Assembly: GCA_031826515.1 (NCBI GenBank)
Contig: CP134536.1
Span: forward strand, 3,106,501-3,170,500
DNA length: 64,000 nucleotides
Direction of reading: 5' to 3'
From: Flavobacteriaceae bacterium HL-DH10
GTDB lineage: Bacteria > Bacteroidota > Bacteroidia > Flavobacteriales > Flavobacteriaceae
Part shown: positions 17,901 through 27,213 of the stretch, piece by piece
How the letters are laid out: every line of letters begins with the position of its first letter
Numbering within the stretch: position 1 is the stretch's first letter
The notes under the pieces: generated by a model
Told to the model about the DNA's origin: nothing
Databases searched by the model: none
The model's input: the letters and a program-made list of their open reading frames with translations, nothing else
Position numbers and translations under genes: made by a program

Positions 17901-19059
17901 AGTTTTGAAAATAGATATTTTTTTCAGAGTTATGCCCCTTATATTCGAAACCATTAAGTACCAATAAATCTTCATCCCCATCTAAGTCGAAATCAGCAAA
18001 AACAGTATCCCAAGACCATCCACCAGATTGTACACCTTGTTCTAGTGCTAAATCAATAAATGTGTTGTCACCTTTATTTGTTAATAAAGGATTCATTAAG
18101 ACATCTGTAATATACATATCAAAAAAGCCATCATTATTATAGTCTCCAAATGCAATTCCCATATCATTTCGAGCATGGTTTAATCCATATTTACTAGCTT
18201 CTTCGGTGAAGCCTTTCCCATTTTGATTTATAAATAAATCGTTAGTTCTATTTATTACATCATTAGCAAGATATAAGTCCATCCAACCATCATTATTAAA
18301 ATCGAACGGTATACTCATTAAGGAGTTCTTATGTTCTGTATTTCCAAATAAATCAATTTGACTGGTGAATGTTCCATCGCCATTATTTGTATAAAAACTA
18401 TTACTATCACATCCTTTCCAATCAGAAATATATAAATCTAAGAAGCCATCTTTATTATAATCAAACCAAGTAGCTCCAGTATTAATACATCGACTGTCTA
18501 CTCTTAAGCCAGCTTGGTCTGTTACATCTTTAAAAGTGCCATTTCCTTGGTTATGAAAAAGATAAATTTGATAAACATTAGTCATAAATAAATCGGGGAA
18601 GCCGTCATTATCGTAATCACCCCAAAAAGCGCCGTGTTTTACGCCTTCAAAAACTTTATCATATGTCGTTCCGTCTTTTTCAATGGGAAATAAATTCAAC
18701 AATAGCCCAGATGCTTCTGTAGCATCTGTAAAAGTACCATCATTATTGTTTTTGAATAACCTACTATGACTTTTGCTTATACCATCTTCATCTTTGCCTA
18801 AAGCCACAACAAACATATCAAGAAATCCATCTTTATTATAATCTGCTATGGCTACACCATTATTTTCTTCTAAAATGCTAAGTCCAGCGACAGATTCAAT
18901 TCTATTAAAAGTTTGAGCTTTTAAATAATGACAAGGGATTATAAAAAGTAAAATAAATATAAAAACTGAATGTTTTATTATTTTATTTTTTAGTTGATAA
19001 GTTTTAATTGGCATTATAATAAATTTGATTTTAAAATAAAGCGGAATGAATTTTTTCAT
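14932..19059 (-). CDS. FG-GAP/ASPIC propeller fused to vanadium-dependent haloperoxidase-like domain, with T9SS sorting tail
   Basis: A 1375-residue exported protein. A hydrophobic signal segment covers about residues 30-48; the ATG at 19014 would give a neater start. Residues about 55-440 are FG-GAP/VCBS repeats with calcium-type DxNxDG motifs. An ASPIC/UnbV-like segment (about 450-540) follows, then a GCMDPNACNFNP cysteine linker. Residues about 670-1290 are a PAP2/vanadium haloperoxidase domain with SGHS (His1191) and SRIWGGIH (His1260). The last 80 or so residues are a type IX secretion C-terminal domain ending KLVLDN. The family either oxidises halides with hydrogen peroxide or acts as an acid phosphatase; the activity here is unknown. 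It lies downstream of the SusCD operon, beyond a strong hairpin at 19105-19160. Confidence 0.85.
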   Translation of the reverse strand: MKKFIPLYFKIKFIIMPIKTYQLKNKIIKHSVFIFILLFIIPCHYLKAQTFNRIESVAGLSILEENNGVAIADYNKDGFLDMFVVALGKDEDGISKSHSRLFKNNNDGTFTDATEASGLLLNLFPIEKDGTTYDKVFEGVKHGAFWGDYDNDGFPDLFMTNVYQIYLFHNQGNGTFKDVTDQAGLRVDSRCINTGATWFDYNKDGFLDLYISDWKGCDSNSFYTNNGDGTFTSQIDLFGNTEHKNSLMSIPFDFNNDGWMDLYLANDVINRTNDLFINQNGKGFTEEASKYGLNHARNDMGIAFGDYNNDGFFDMYITDVLMNPLLTNKGDNTFIDLALEQGVQSGGWSWDTVFADFDLDGDEDLLVLNGFEYKGHNSEKNIYFQNLHANGGSKFIDKSDSSNLGALTISVGAGVFDFDNDGDEDIFVTNADRPSYFYENTTTDFTNPTEELHWLKVNLQGTTSNRDAIGTKLVLKTNKNTLYRYYTGKSFLSQNLKSVHFGLANATQIQELKIIWPSGKIETFTNLPIDKTINFIEGSNYSVSSNQPSIKNYGCMDPNACNFNPYATISSGNCIYLETQSEIYGNSDVLQSSTESYSYPPQSGNTIAWNVSGGTIIDGENTNTIKIKWGTGTIGTITIIEKNDYCSSQGVNLNISLKSSSDPNPFINKKSVARLWNEALLEAIRKDYARPTVHARNLFHTSIAMYDAWAIYDANAKLYLIGNNVHGFLNKFDGFQSSEPLIESRDKTISYAAYRLLKYRFRNSPNVDITMKQLDDLMKGLNYSISDTSTDYSTGNPIALGNYIAQSIIDYGHTDGSNELNNYSNQYYTPTNPALPLNNPDNNSDLVINPNRWQPLSFNTFIDQSGNLIEGSTPTFLGPEWGNVKPFNLNESEKTIYQRSGNNYLVYDDPGSPPLLDISSSTASSDAYKWGFSLVSIWSSHLDPHDNVMWDVSPKSIGNINFESLPNDIQNYNDFYQVEKGGDISVGHTINPYTQAPYKEQIVPRGDYTRVLAEFWADGPDSETPPGHWFTILNYVNDHELFIKKWHGTGDKLDNLEWDVKSYFTLAGTMHDCAIAAWGIKGWYDYIRPISAIRFMAELGQSSDPSKTNYNVAGIPLKEGYIETIEDGDPLAGNSNENIGKIKVYAWKGHDYIHDANTDEAGVGWILAQNWWPYQRPSFVTPPFAGYVSGHSTYSRAAAEVMTLITGNEYFPGGLGEFIAKKDDFLVFEKGPSTDVILQWATYRDASDQCSLSRIWGGIHPPADDIPGRKIGEKIGQNDFYFANDYFKGKLTNNNLQNIVYPNPIKKSLDEFSITNTKLSDEFNLFDINGRHIVLLDKFYSESTRITTFKFPKTMSSGIYLLKINNITKKLVLDN

Positions 19060-19104
19060 TTTACTAAAAGGTTTTATAATAATATTGAAAAAAGAAATAC
19101 GTTA

Positions 19105-19160
19105 TAATAATAAACCCCAATAAAAACCAATTATTTGGTGCATATTGGGGTTTATTATTA
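19105..19160. terminator. Strong hairpin terminator between glycan-binding lipoprotein and haloperoxidase fusion
   Basis: Perfect 18-bp arms (AATAAACCCCAATA and its complement), with a smaller ACCAA/TTGGT hairpin inside the 20-nt loop. The outer stem ends in T-rich sequence on both strands. It should end most transcripts of the SusCD operon on the minus strand, with possible partial read-through into the next gene. Confidence 0.85.
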
Positions 19161-19210
19161 TCAAGAATTAAATGTAAATTCTTGACAGGTTATTTCTATT
19201 TTTAAATAAA

Positions 19211-20641
19211 TTAAGGCCTCCACTCATTTACACCATCTCTAATTCTATTTCTCCAAACCATTTCTGTCGAAACATTTGTTGTGTATTCTTCAAAAGCGTA
19301 GTTTACTGTATAGTTTAAATTAAAGGTTCCTGTAGCAGGATCGTAAGTGTTAGTACCATTCTCTACAATACTTGCTATAGGAGAACTTTCGTAACCTACT
19401 GGCGCAGGAATACCCCAAACTCTCCATTCGTGAATACCTATAAATTCAGCTGGAGGCGTTGCATAAATGCGAATTTTATTTGTATCAATTTTATCAAAAC
19501 TGGTAACGTTATATTTATCAGGGTCATTACCTGTGTCGATAACACCATAATCTGCTTCTGATACAGCCACGCCATTAACAACGTTATTGTTGTAAAGTAT
19601 TTTCCATTCACCTAAATCTAAATCCCAATATTCAAGATAAGATTTATTAGGAAATACAACTCCACCACCATCTGCTGCCCAATACACTTCAGACATAGTT
19701 ATAGAAAATGTTGAGCCAAAATCATACTCAATCCAATTCTCAGCAGCAGGTCCAGAAGGAGCGCCATAGTTACCCCAAGCTAATATTTGATCTGTAAAAG
19801 CAGAGCTTGCAGGATCAGTACCGCTTTTTACAGCATTTTCACTATTCCAAGGTGCAACATATGAGGAAGTTACTGTGGCATCTAAGGCTATGTTTTTTGG
19901 AGAATTGTCTACCTCTAGGTTTGGACTATATTCTAATGAAACCGAATTATCTGCGTTTACATGCAATTTCATTTTATAATTATCACCTATTAAATTCATT
20001 AAACCATTCATTTCAAGTGAATCTAAGTATATGGTACTGCCTTTTAGTACGTTACTAATATTACCGCTATTTAAAGTCTCTCCACCTGGAGCAACCGTTT
20101 CAAAATCACCATTTTGATTATAAAAACCTTCTTGCTTATTAATGTACTTTAAAACAAGTATTTGAGTTTTTTGAGTACTCAATATACTATCCTCTGAAGT
20201 TTCAATTAATTTAAAAGGAATCGCATAATTCATTTTTGTTGTTAGTGGATCGTTTAAAAATTGAATTGAATCTAAAACAATCGATACTTTACCTACAGTT
20301 TCTCCAGCTGGAATAATGAATCTGCTTGAATTACTTAAACTGTAGTAATTTGCAGGTAGCATCGTGTAATCTGTGCCACTAAGTAGGCTTGGATCCAATT
20401 GGTATTCAGCCCATCTTTCATTTTTATTATCCAGGATACCGGCTAAATAAATACCGGCATCCAGTTTTAAACCTTCTCCTTTAACTACCGTTCTCCATAA
20501 GACTCCTGTTTCATTAGAGCCACCATCTGCACTCGAAAAAGCTACCGAAGAAAACTCATTATCCAGTCTAAATTCATCATAGCAGCTTGTTAAAACGCTA
20601 AGTAATACTAAAAATATTAATATTTTTTTCATATGTTTCAT
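19211..20641 (-). CDS. SusE-position surface glycan-binding lipoprotein (DUF1735-like plus discoidin-like domain)
   Basis: A 476-residue lipoprotein (VLTSC, lipid cysteine about residue 20), last gene of the tandem SusC/SusD operon, 27 bp after SusD2. The N-terminal region (about 30-160, with TDYTMLPANYYSLS and RFIIPAGETVGKVSI) resembles the DUF1735 Ig-like domain of SusE-position proteins. The middle to C-terminal region (about 240-415, with ENWIEYDFGS, SEVYWAADGG and GIHEWRVWG) is discoidin-like and resembles the tail of the GH127 enzyme in this window. It is expected to hold glycan at the outer membrane next to the SusCD complex. No catalytic residues are recognised. Confidence 0.82.
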   Translation of the reverse strand: MKHMKKILIFLVLLSVLTSCYDEFRLDNEFSSVAFSSADGGSNETGVLWRTVVKGEGLKLDAGIYLAGILDNKNERWAEYQLDPSLLSGTDYTMLPANYYSLSNSSRFIIPAGETVGKVSIVLDSIQFLNDPLTTKMNYAIPFKLIETSEDSILSTQKTQILVLKYINKQEGFYNQNGDFETVAPGGETLNSGNISNVLKGSTIYLDSLEMNGLMNLIGDNYKMKLHVNADNSVSLEYSPNLEVDNSPKNIALDATVTSSYVAPWNSENAVKSGTDPASSAFTDQILAWGNYGAPSGPAAENWIEYDFGSTFSITMSEVYWAADGGGVVFPNKSYLEYWDLDLGEWKILYNNNVVNGVAVSEADYGVIDTGNDPDKYNVTSFDKIDTNKIRIYATPPAEFIGIHEWRVWGIPAPVGYESSPIASIVENGTNTYDPATGTFNLNYTVNYAFEEYTTNVSTEMVWRNRIRDGVNEWRP

Positions 20642-20668
20642 TTGTTAAATCTTTTTCAATTAAATGGG

Positions 20669-22354
20669 TTACCAGCCCGCATTTTGTTTAAGATTACTCA
20701 TAATCAATGTTTGTGAGTATGGCAACGGTGCATATATCATGTAATCTTGATATGTATGGTTTTCTACATTAACGTAGTTATAATCATCCCCATTTACCAA
20801 ATCACGTGTTATTTCAACACCTTCTATAGCATGGTTAAGTGCTTTATTCCATCTACGAATATCCCAAAACCTAAAGCCTTCAAAGCATAATTCAATACGT
20901 CTATTGTTTTGGATAAAATCTCTGAATGCTTCTGTTCCAGCACTTTCTTGGTCAAGCATGTATTGGTCTTCATATTCTGGAGTACCAGCGTTTGAATCTA
21001 TACCAGCGCGCATTCTAATTTTTGCCATAACATCTGAGGCAGAGTACCCTAAAGCATTACCATCTGGACCATATGCTTCGTTAGCTGCTTCAGCAAAATT
21101 AAGATAAAGCTCAGTTTTACCAAGATATACATAAAATTTAATATCATTTACAGTATTACTAGGATCTAATTTTACCGTTTTGCTCAATAGCTTTTTCATA
21201 TAATATCCAGTTCGAGTTCCTTGTTGGGTTAAACCACCAGGAGCATCTGCACCACCAATATATGTTTTTATAGAGGTACCATTATAGACATCACCATTAA
21301 AGAAAATGAATCTGTAAAACCGTTCATCTCGATTTGAATAAGGGTCTTCTGCATTATATAAAGCACTTGTTTCAATAGGATACCCATCGGCAGTTGGAAA
21401 AATATTTACTAAATTTTGAGAAGGATTACACTGTCCACTACCAAAAAGAGAAGGAGGGTAGTAATTGCTTTCTAAACCACGACCTTGATATGTTGGTTGT
21501 ATCCAAATGTTATCAAAACTTGTAGCATCGTTAAAGTTATTGTAAGGTGTCAAATCTGTTAATCCGCCAGACGCATCAATAGCCTCGGCGGCAGCAGTAG
21601 CAGCGCGTTCCCATAAGGCTTGTGTAGAAGGTCCATAAGCAGGACTCGCCGCATTTAAATACACTCTAGCTTTTAACGCCATAGCAGCTAACCCAGAAGC
21701 TCTTCCTCTATTGTTTAAACCAGTAAATACATCGGCGCCACCGTCATACTTTAAAGGCAGTATAGCAATTGCAGCATCGCAATCTTGCACAATTTGAGCA
21801 ACGCATTCTTCATAGGTGTTTCTTGGAAGGTCTAAGTCGTCGCCTTGCTCTAATGCTTTTGTAACAATAGGAAAGCCAAGAACTTCAGATCCACCCGCTT
21901 CAGGCTTGCCCGCATAGTTTTTCAACAATTCGGCTTGATAAAAAGCTTTTAAAAAATAGGCTTCTCCTAATCTATTCGATTTAAGTATGGAGTCTCTATA
22001 TTTGTCTGATACACTGTAAATTAAATCTGCACCATTTTCGATGTATAAATTAAGATACTTAATTTTATCGTAAGTATATCCCCAGTTTCCAATAGGGCTA
22101 CTTTCTACATTCCAGCTACCTAGCGCTAGTGAATTACTGCCAGGTTGTGAAGGGACGGCGTTGTCAGTATAATAATCCATCGTTATAGGGTAGCTAGTAT
22201 TTAAACCCGCATAAGCGTTTGCTAAGATGCCTTCACCATAGGTTGAGTGGCTCCAAAGATCTTCTGTTGTTTGATCCTGTATTGGAAGGGGATCAATCTG
22301 ACAAGAGGTCAAGAAGATACCGAAAATTAAATAATAATATATTTTATGTTTCAT
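20669..22354 (-). CDS. SusD/RagB family lipoprotein (second pair)
   Basis: A 561-residue outer-membrane lipoprotein that caps the SusC-like transporter immediately upstream and captures glycan or glycopeptide. Signal peptide and lipobox FLTSC (cysteine about residue 18). SusD features include the helical TPR-like core and the family C-terminal stretch RRIELCFEGFRFWDIRRW with the closing NLKQNAGW. I chose the ATG at 22354 (MKHKIYYY). The open frame extends to 22384, but those extra residues precede a normal lipoprotein signal and overlap the SusC stop. Confidence 0.94.
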   Translation of the reverse strand: MKHKIYYYLIFGIFLTSCQIDPLPIQDQTTEDLWSHSTYGEGILANAYAGLNTSYPITMDYYTDNAVPSQPGSNSLALGSWNVESSPIGNWGYTYDKIKYLNLYIENGADLIYSVSDKYRDSILKSNRLGEAYFLKAFYQAELLKNYAGKPEAGGSEVLGFPIVTKALEQGDDLDLPRNTYEECVAQIVQDCDAAIAILPLKYDGGADVFTGLNNRGRASGLAAMALKARVYLNAASPAYGPSTQALWERAATAAAEAIDASGGLTDLTPYNNFNDATSFDNIWIQPTYQGRGLESNYYPPSLFGSGQCNPSQNLVNIFPTADGYPIETSALYNAEDPYSNRDERFYRFIFFNGDVYNGTSIKTYIGGADAPGGLTQQGTRTGYYMKKLLSKTVKLDPSNTVNDIKFYVYLGKTELYLNFAEAANEAYGPDGNALGYSASDVMAKIRMRAGIDSNAGTPEYEDQYMLDQESAGTEAFRDFIQNNRRIELCFEGFRFWDIRRWNKALNHAIEGVEITRDLVNGDDYNYVNVENHTYQDYMIYAPLPYSQTLIMSNLKQNAGW

Positions 22355-22371
22355 AATCTTGTTGTTATTGA

Positions 22372-25300
22372 TTAAAATTTGCATGATACCCCTAAAGTAA
22401 AGGTTCTATATATTGGAAAACTATTTACACCTGCACTTATACTTTCTGGATCTAAATTGTATTTAGATAATTTGGAGAAAGATGCTATGTTTTTTCCTCT
22501 AACAAAGAATTTTAAGTTAGGTAATATAAAATTAGTACCGGCAGCTTTAGGCATCGTGTAACTAAGTTCTATGTTCTTAATACTAAAATAAGCAGCACTC
22601 TCTAGCCAAAATGTAGAGCTTTGGTAATTGTTTTGAGATAGCGTCGTTAGCCTTGGGATATCATTAGTTACAGGATATCTGTTTAATAGAACTTCTGAGT
22701 AATTAGCCCTTGGATTACTTCCATTGAAATAACTAGTATTTAAAGATCTTACACCATCTGCGATACCTTGACCAACAATATAAAGTCCAAAACCTTTATA
22801 TTTTAAGTTCAGGTTTGCGCCGTAATAGATTCTTGGTGCATGGTCTCCTGTAATGTGTATATCTTTTTCATCAACTACACCATCATTATTGTAATCTTGA
22901 TATCTTATATCACCTGGTTGCACATCACCCCAACTTTGAGTAACACCTCTAGAAGAAATTTCACTTTCAGATTGGTATAAACCTTCAGCTGCATAAGTTC
23001 TGTACAAATCAGTATCGGTACCAGCTAATTTTCTATAATCATCAAGTGCTTCAGGTTCATCTACATCTACATATTTAGATCTGTTATACATGATGTTTCC
23101 ACCAAAGCTATATTTTAGGTCACCAATACTATTTTTAAACTGCAGGTAGCCTTCAAGTCCCCATTGTTTGGTCTCTCCATAATTACTAAGTGGCAGGAAG
23201 CTTCCCGTGCCAAAAAGTGATGGTGTTAAAGAACTTCTTTGAGATATTTGGTTATAGTTTCTGCGGGCATAGTAATTAGCCTCGAATGCTAAGGTTTTAT
23301 TTAACAATTCACCTTGTAGGCCAATGTTTAAATAACTCATTTTAGGAAGCTCGTAATTTGTGCTACCTTCTTGTTGGATAGCATAAACATTAACACCGTT
23401 ACCTCTGTTCCCTTCAATACCAGATTGCCATCCACCAACATTTTGCCAAAGTGTTGTGCCTAAATAGTATGAATTATATGTAGCATTTCCAGAAGAATCA
23501 GCAAAAAATGTATTAAAATTTTCATTGCCAACGACGCCATACGAACCAAAGAATTTTAAATAATTTACAAATTTACTATCTTTTAAGAACGATTCGTTGC
23601 TGGCAATCCAAGCAGCACCTGCGGTTGGATAGACTTTGTATCGGTTACCGTCAGGTAACTTCATACTTCCTGAATACGCTAAATCAAGTTGTAAAACATA
23701 TTTGTCATCATAAGCGTAATTTGATCTATAACTAAAATCTTGTTTTTTTACAGGTTGGTAGTTTGCAAATCTTCGTGTTTCAACAAGTCCAGAATAATAA
23801 GAAGCATTCATTGTTAATGCATGTTTACCAAAGGTTTTGTCATAATTTAAACTTAACAGTGCTGTGGTACTCCTTGTAAAATTATCTCCAAGAGGACCTA
23901 GGTTAGGTTCAATTATTTCTTCCTGAGTTCTTTCTAATTCGTTATTAGGTAATAACCTGTAAAGTTCTGCACTACCTCCTTTTCCATTACGAACATTACT
24001 ATAAATATCGAAAGCAGCTGTTCCTGTAAAGGTAAGACCGTCTAATAATGAATCTAAATCTAATAATAACGATGCAGAGTTTTGGGAATTAAGATTAACA
24101 CCTTCTGAGTAGCCACTATATAGTAAGTTGTTTTCAATATTTGAATTAAAATCATTACTTACTATATATTTACTATCATATGCTATAGCGTGGGCATTTG
24201 CAGGTGTTCCAGCAATATAACTAAATAAATCAAAATTACCATTTTGTCCTGGATTGTCTAATTCTTGATAGGTACCAGATAAATTAACATTAAATTGGAT
24301 TTTTTCGGTTAATTTGATATTTACACCACCTCTAACTTTAAAACGATTAGATGATGTATCATCACCAATTTTTTCTAACCCTTTGGTTTGAACAAAGTCT
24401 AAAAGTGAAAAATAGTTAACTTTTTCATCTCCACCACTAAAATTAAGATTTGCTCTGCTAAATGTTGATGCTTTTTTAACATAATCGTTATAGTAATCTA
24501 TATTAGGATAGTATAAAGGGTTTGATCCGTTTTGGTAGGCAGCTAATGCCGTAGATGAGTATAATGGTGATAAACCATCATTCACTAAAGCTTCGTTATA
24601 TAATGTTGCATAGTTATAAGAATCTAAATATTCAGGCTTTGCAGTAGGTGAACTAAAACCACTTTCGGTAGATATCGATACATTTTTTTTGAACTTTTCA
24701 CCTGTTTTTGTAGTTATCCACATTACTGGGTTTGTACTTGATAAGCCTAAGGCAGCTAATCCAGATAAATCTTTTATAACCTGAATTGTTTCAATTTCAT
24801 AAACCGTAAGATCTGACGGGTCTCTTATAATACCATCAATATAAAATGATACTCCTTGACCTCTTAATGAAGCAGAAGCACCTTGTTCTGTGGGGTTATT
24901 TCTAAATAGATTAATTTGTAAACCAGGAATTCTTCCCGCTAGTGTTTCTAGAAATGTACCTGCCGGGTATGATGCGAGTTCGTCCCCTGTTATAGTATAA
25001 GTAGAAGAAACACTTCTGTTATTAGAAAAAGTTTGAAAAGGTAGCCTTACATTATTTTCTAAATTCCCCATATTTAGTATTGTAATATTGGGTTCTGTTA
25101 ATTCTCCTTCTATTATTTCTATAACTTTAAATATGTATCCGTCTTCGTCAATAGTAAGCTGATCTTTTTCTGAAGCTACTTCAATTGAAAAAACACCTGC
25201 TTTATTCGTGATACTCTTGTCTTTTGCTTCAAATGACTTAACAAGAACATTTGAGATAGGGTGTCCATCACTATCCATAATCTTACCAGTAACTTGAGAA

Positions 25301-25392
25301 ACGGCGTCGCTCTCTTGCGCTTGTAAAGATGTAGAACAGAATATCCCGATGGTTGCAAAAAACATTAACATGTTTAAGATTTTTCTATACAT
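22372..25392 (-). CDS. SusC/RagA TonB-dependent outer-membrane transporter (second, divergent pair)
   Basis: A 1006-residue TonB-dependent receptor with a signal peptide, a carboxypeptidase-regulatory-like domain (about 35-95, VTGKIMDSDGHPISNV), a plug domain (about 125-235, SLRGQGVSFYIDGI) and a 22-strand-type barrel ending in SCKF. The plug lacks the usual QxxxVGA segment and the GANGVIIVTTK motif reads NPVMWITTKTG, so it is a divergent branch compared with the first SusC in this operon. I took the ATG at 25392 (MYRKILNML), which gives a clean signal peptide and a 32-bp gap after SusD1. It imports the ligand captured by SusD2. Confidence 0.92.
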   Translation of the reverse strand: MYRKILNMLMFFATIGIFCSTSLQAQESDAVSQVTGKIMDSDGHPISNVLVKSFEAKDKSITNKAGVFSIEVASEKDQLTIDEDGYIFKVIEIIEGELTEPNITILNMGNLENNVRLPFQTFSNNRSVSSTYTITGDELASYPAGTFLETLAGRIPGLQINLFRNNPTEQGASASLRGQGVSFYIDGIIRDPSDLTVYEIETIQVIKDLSGLAALGLSSTNPVMWITTKTGEKFKKNVSISTESGFSSPTAKPEYLDSYNYATLYNEALVNDGLSPLYSSTALAAYQNGSNPLYYPNIDYYNDYVKKASTFSRANLNFSGGDEKVNYFSLLDFVQTKGLEKIGDDTSSNRFKVRGGVNIKLTEKIQFNVNLSGTYQELDNPGQNGNFDLFSYIAGTPANAHAIAYDSKYIVSNDFNSNIENNLLYSGYSEGVNLNSQNSASLLLDLDSLLDGLTFTGTAAFDIYSNVRNGKGGSAELYRLLPNNELERTQEEIIEPNLGPLGDNFTRSTTALLSLNYDKTFGKHALTMNASYYSGLVETRRFANYQPVKKQDFSYRSNYAYDDKYVLQLDLAYSGSMKLPDGNRYKVYPTAGAAWIASNESFLKDSKFVNYLKFFGSYGVVGNENFNTFFADSSGNATYNSYYLGTTLWQNVGGWQSGIEGNRGNGVNVYAIQQEGSTNYELPKMSYLNIGLQGELLNKTLAFEANYYARRNYNQISQRSSLTPSLFGTGSFLPLSNYGETKQWGLEGYLQFKNSIGDLKYSFGGNIMYNRSKYVDVDEPEALDDYRKLAGTDTDLYRTYAAEGLYQSESEISSRGVTQSWGDVQPGDIRYQDYNNDGVVDEKDIHITGDHAPRIYYGANLNLKYKGFGLYIVGQGIADGVRSLNTSYFNGSNPRANYSEVLLNRYPVTNDIPRLTTLSQNNYQSSTFWLESAAYFSIKNIELSYTMPKAAGTNFILPNLKFFVRGKNIASFSKLSKYNLDPESISAGVNSFPIYRTFTLGVSCKF

Positions 25393-25424
25393 AATTGTTT
25401 TCTTTTTTCGTGTTAATAATAATT

Positions 25425-27197
25425 TTACCATCCTGGATTTTGTTTAAACGATTCGAACATTAAAGCGTCCTGTAAAGGAATAGGCCATTTGTAATGTTTT
25501 TGATCGAATGTTCTTGTAAAATATGGTTCTGAAGCTCTTTCTATTATATAACCAGTAGGTGAAGCAGGATCTTCTGTGAAATTATCTTCAAAATATTGTT
25601 TGTATTCTAGTTTGCTAGCATCACCCCACCTAGATAAGTCAAAAAAGCGTTTTCCTTCTAAATAAAGCTCTACAGCTCTTTCGTTTTTAATACGCGTTCT
25701 AAACATTTCTTTAGAAGCTAAGTAAGACGTGTTTACTGGAGGCATTTTAACACGATCTCTAACAATGTTTACTGCCTCAACAGCACTTATAGTAGCTCCA
25801 GGAAGTTTATAGTTAGGTCCGTCAAGTTCATTAGCTGCCTCTGCGTACTGTAAAAGAATATCAGATAATCTAAAATAAATAACATGTGTAAATGGTGCCG
25901 CAGCTCCAGACCATTGGTCTACATTTTTACCCCAGAATTTTCTAGCCATATAACCTAAATGAGCATCTCCTGGTTGACTGTTTCTTTCTGCTCCACCTTT
26001 ATACAATTCTAAATATTTATCGGTTAAACTGGTCCATCTTTCACCATTAAAAAGAATAGAATGGTAAAATCTTGGGTCTCTTCCAACAAATGGATTTTGT
26101 GGATCAAAACTAGGGTCGTCTTTAATAGATAAACCATTTACTGTTTCAAATCTATCTACAAATGTTGCAGAAGGTGTAAATCCTTGTGTTACATTTTTGC
26201 TTTCAATACTTGTAGTTGTTAATACACGATATGCACCACCTGCACCATTTAGGGCAGCATAGTTTTCCCAAATAATTTCATCGTGATAAGGTTGGTACAT
26301 AAAAATACTATCAAAACTTGCAGCATATTCTATAGTCTCAACTCCTCCTGATGGGATTTTGTATGTTACTTTATCTGTTCCTTTAGATTGTATTAGTTTG
26401 TATCTATTGTTGCCAAAAGGACCTAATTCAGATAACAAATCCCATGATGCTTGGGCAGCAAGTTTCCATTTAGCGGCATCATTTGAAGGATTATTGCTTG
26501 GACTAGCGCTAAATAAAAGAGCAGACGCTTTAACCGCCATAGCTGCTCCTTTTTCCGGTCTACCTAAGTTTTGAATGTCCCACCTTTGAGGTAATAGCAC
26601 AGCAGCAGAATCGCAGTCTGCAGCAATTTTTAATGCTGTTTCGTGGTAAGAAAGCCTAGGTAATTCAAAATCATCTGAGGCATTAAAAGAATTCGTAATA
26701 TATGGCATTCCTCCTTGGCGCTTAAGCATTTCGTAATAATACCAAGCTCTCATAAAATGTGCCTGACCTTTTAATTCGTCTAATTCTCCTTGTGTTGCAC
26801 CTTCTAATTTAGGAAGATACTCTAGTGTTTTATTTGCAATACGTATACTAGACCATGCATTCCAAACACCGTAAAACTGTAGAGCTTGCCCTGTGTCGTA
26901 AGATCTTAACCAATCTCCTCCTTGTGCAATTGGCATGGTTTCCCAGTTAATTGAATTCACATAGCCTTCATCGCTTAATGCAGCAATATAGCTATAATCA
27001 CCAGCGCTAAGGTAATTTTGCAAATGCTTATACATACCATCTTCATACTGTCTAAACTTGAAGTAGTCCTGAAGCAAGTCTTCCTCGGGTATACCTGCAG
27101 AATCTGCTACCTTATCTAGATAATCTTCACAACCAGTAAGACTGATTAATGCAGAGAAACCTAATATAATTGATAAATAATTTATTGCTCTTTTCAT
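25425..27197 (-). CDS. SusD/RagB family lipoprotein (first pair)
   Basis: A 590-residue lipoprotein with a signal peptide and lipobox SLTGC (cysteine about residue 22), start chosen at 27197 (MKRAINYL), 16 bp after the SusC1 stop. SusD hallmarks are MRAWYYYEMLKRQGGMPYI, the C-terminal RIKNERAVELYLEGKRFFDLSRWG and the final FKQNPGW. It binds substrate on the cell surface as the lid of SusC1. The pairing with the SusC directly upstream is by position. Confidence 0.95.
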   Translation of the reverse strand: MKRAINYLSIILGFSALISLTGCEDYLDKVADSAGIPEEDLLQDYFKFRQYEDGMYKHLQNYLSAGDYSYIAALSDEGYVNSINWETMPIAQGGDWLRSYDTGQALQFYGVWNAWSSIRIANKTLEYLPKLEGATQGELDELKGQAHFMRAWYYYEMLKRQGGMPYITNSFNASDDFELPRLSYHETALKIAADCDSAAVLLPQRWDIQNLGRPEKGAAMAVKASALLFSASPSNNPSNDAAKWKLAAQASWDLLSELGPFGNNRYKLIQSKGTDKVTYKIPSGGVETIEYAASFDSIFMYQPYHDEIIWENYAALNGAGGAYRVLTTTSIESKNVTQGFTPSATFVDRFETVNGLSIKDDPSFDPQNPFVGRDPRFYHSILFNGERWTSLTDKYLELYKGGAERNSQPGDAHLGYMARKFWGKNVDQWSGAAAPFTHVIYFRLSDILLQYAEAANELDGPNYKLPGATISAVEAVNIVRDRVKMPPVNTSYLASKEMFRTRIKNERAVELYLEGKRFFDLSRWGDASKLEYKQYFEDNFTEDPASPTGYIIERASEPYFTRTFDQKHYKWPIPLQDALMFESFKQNPGW

Positions 27198-27213
27198 GTT
27201 TCTGATTTTTTTA

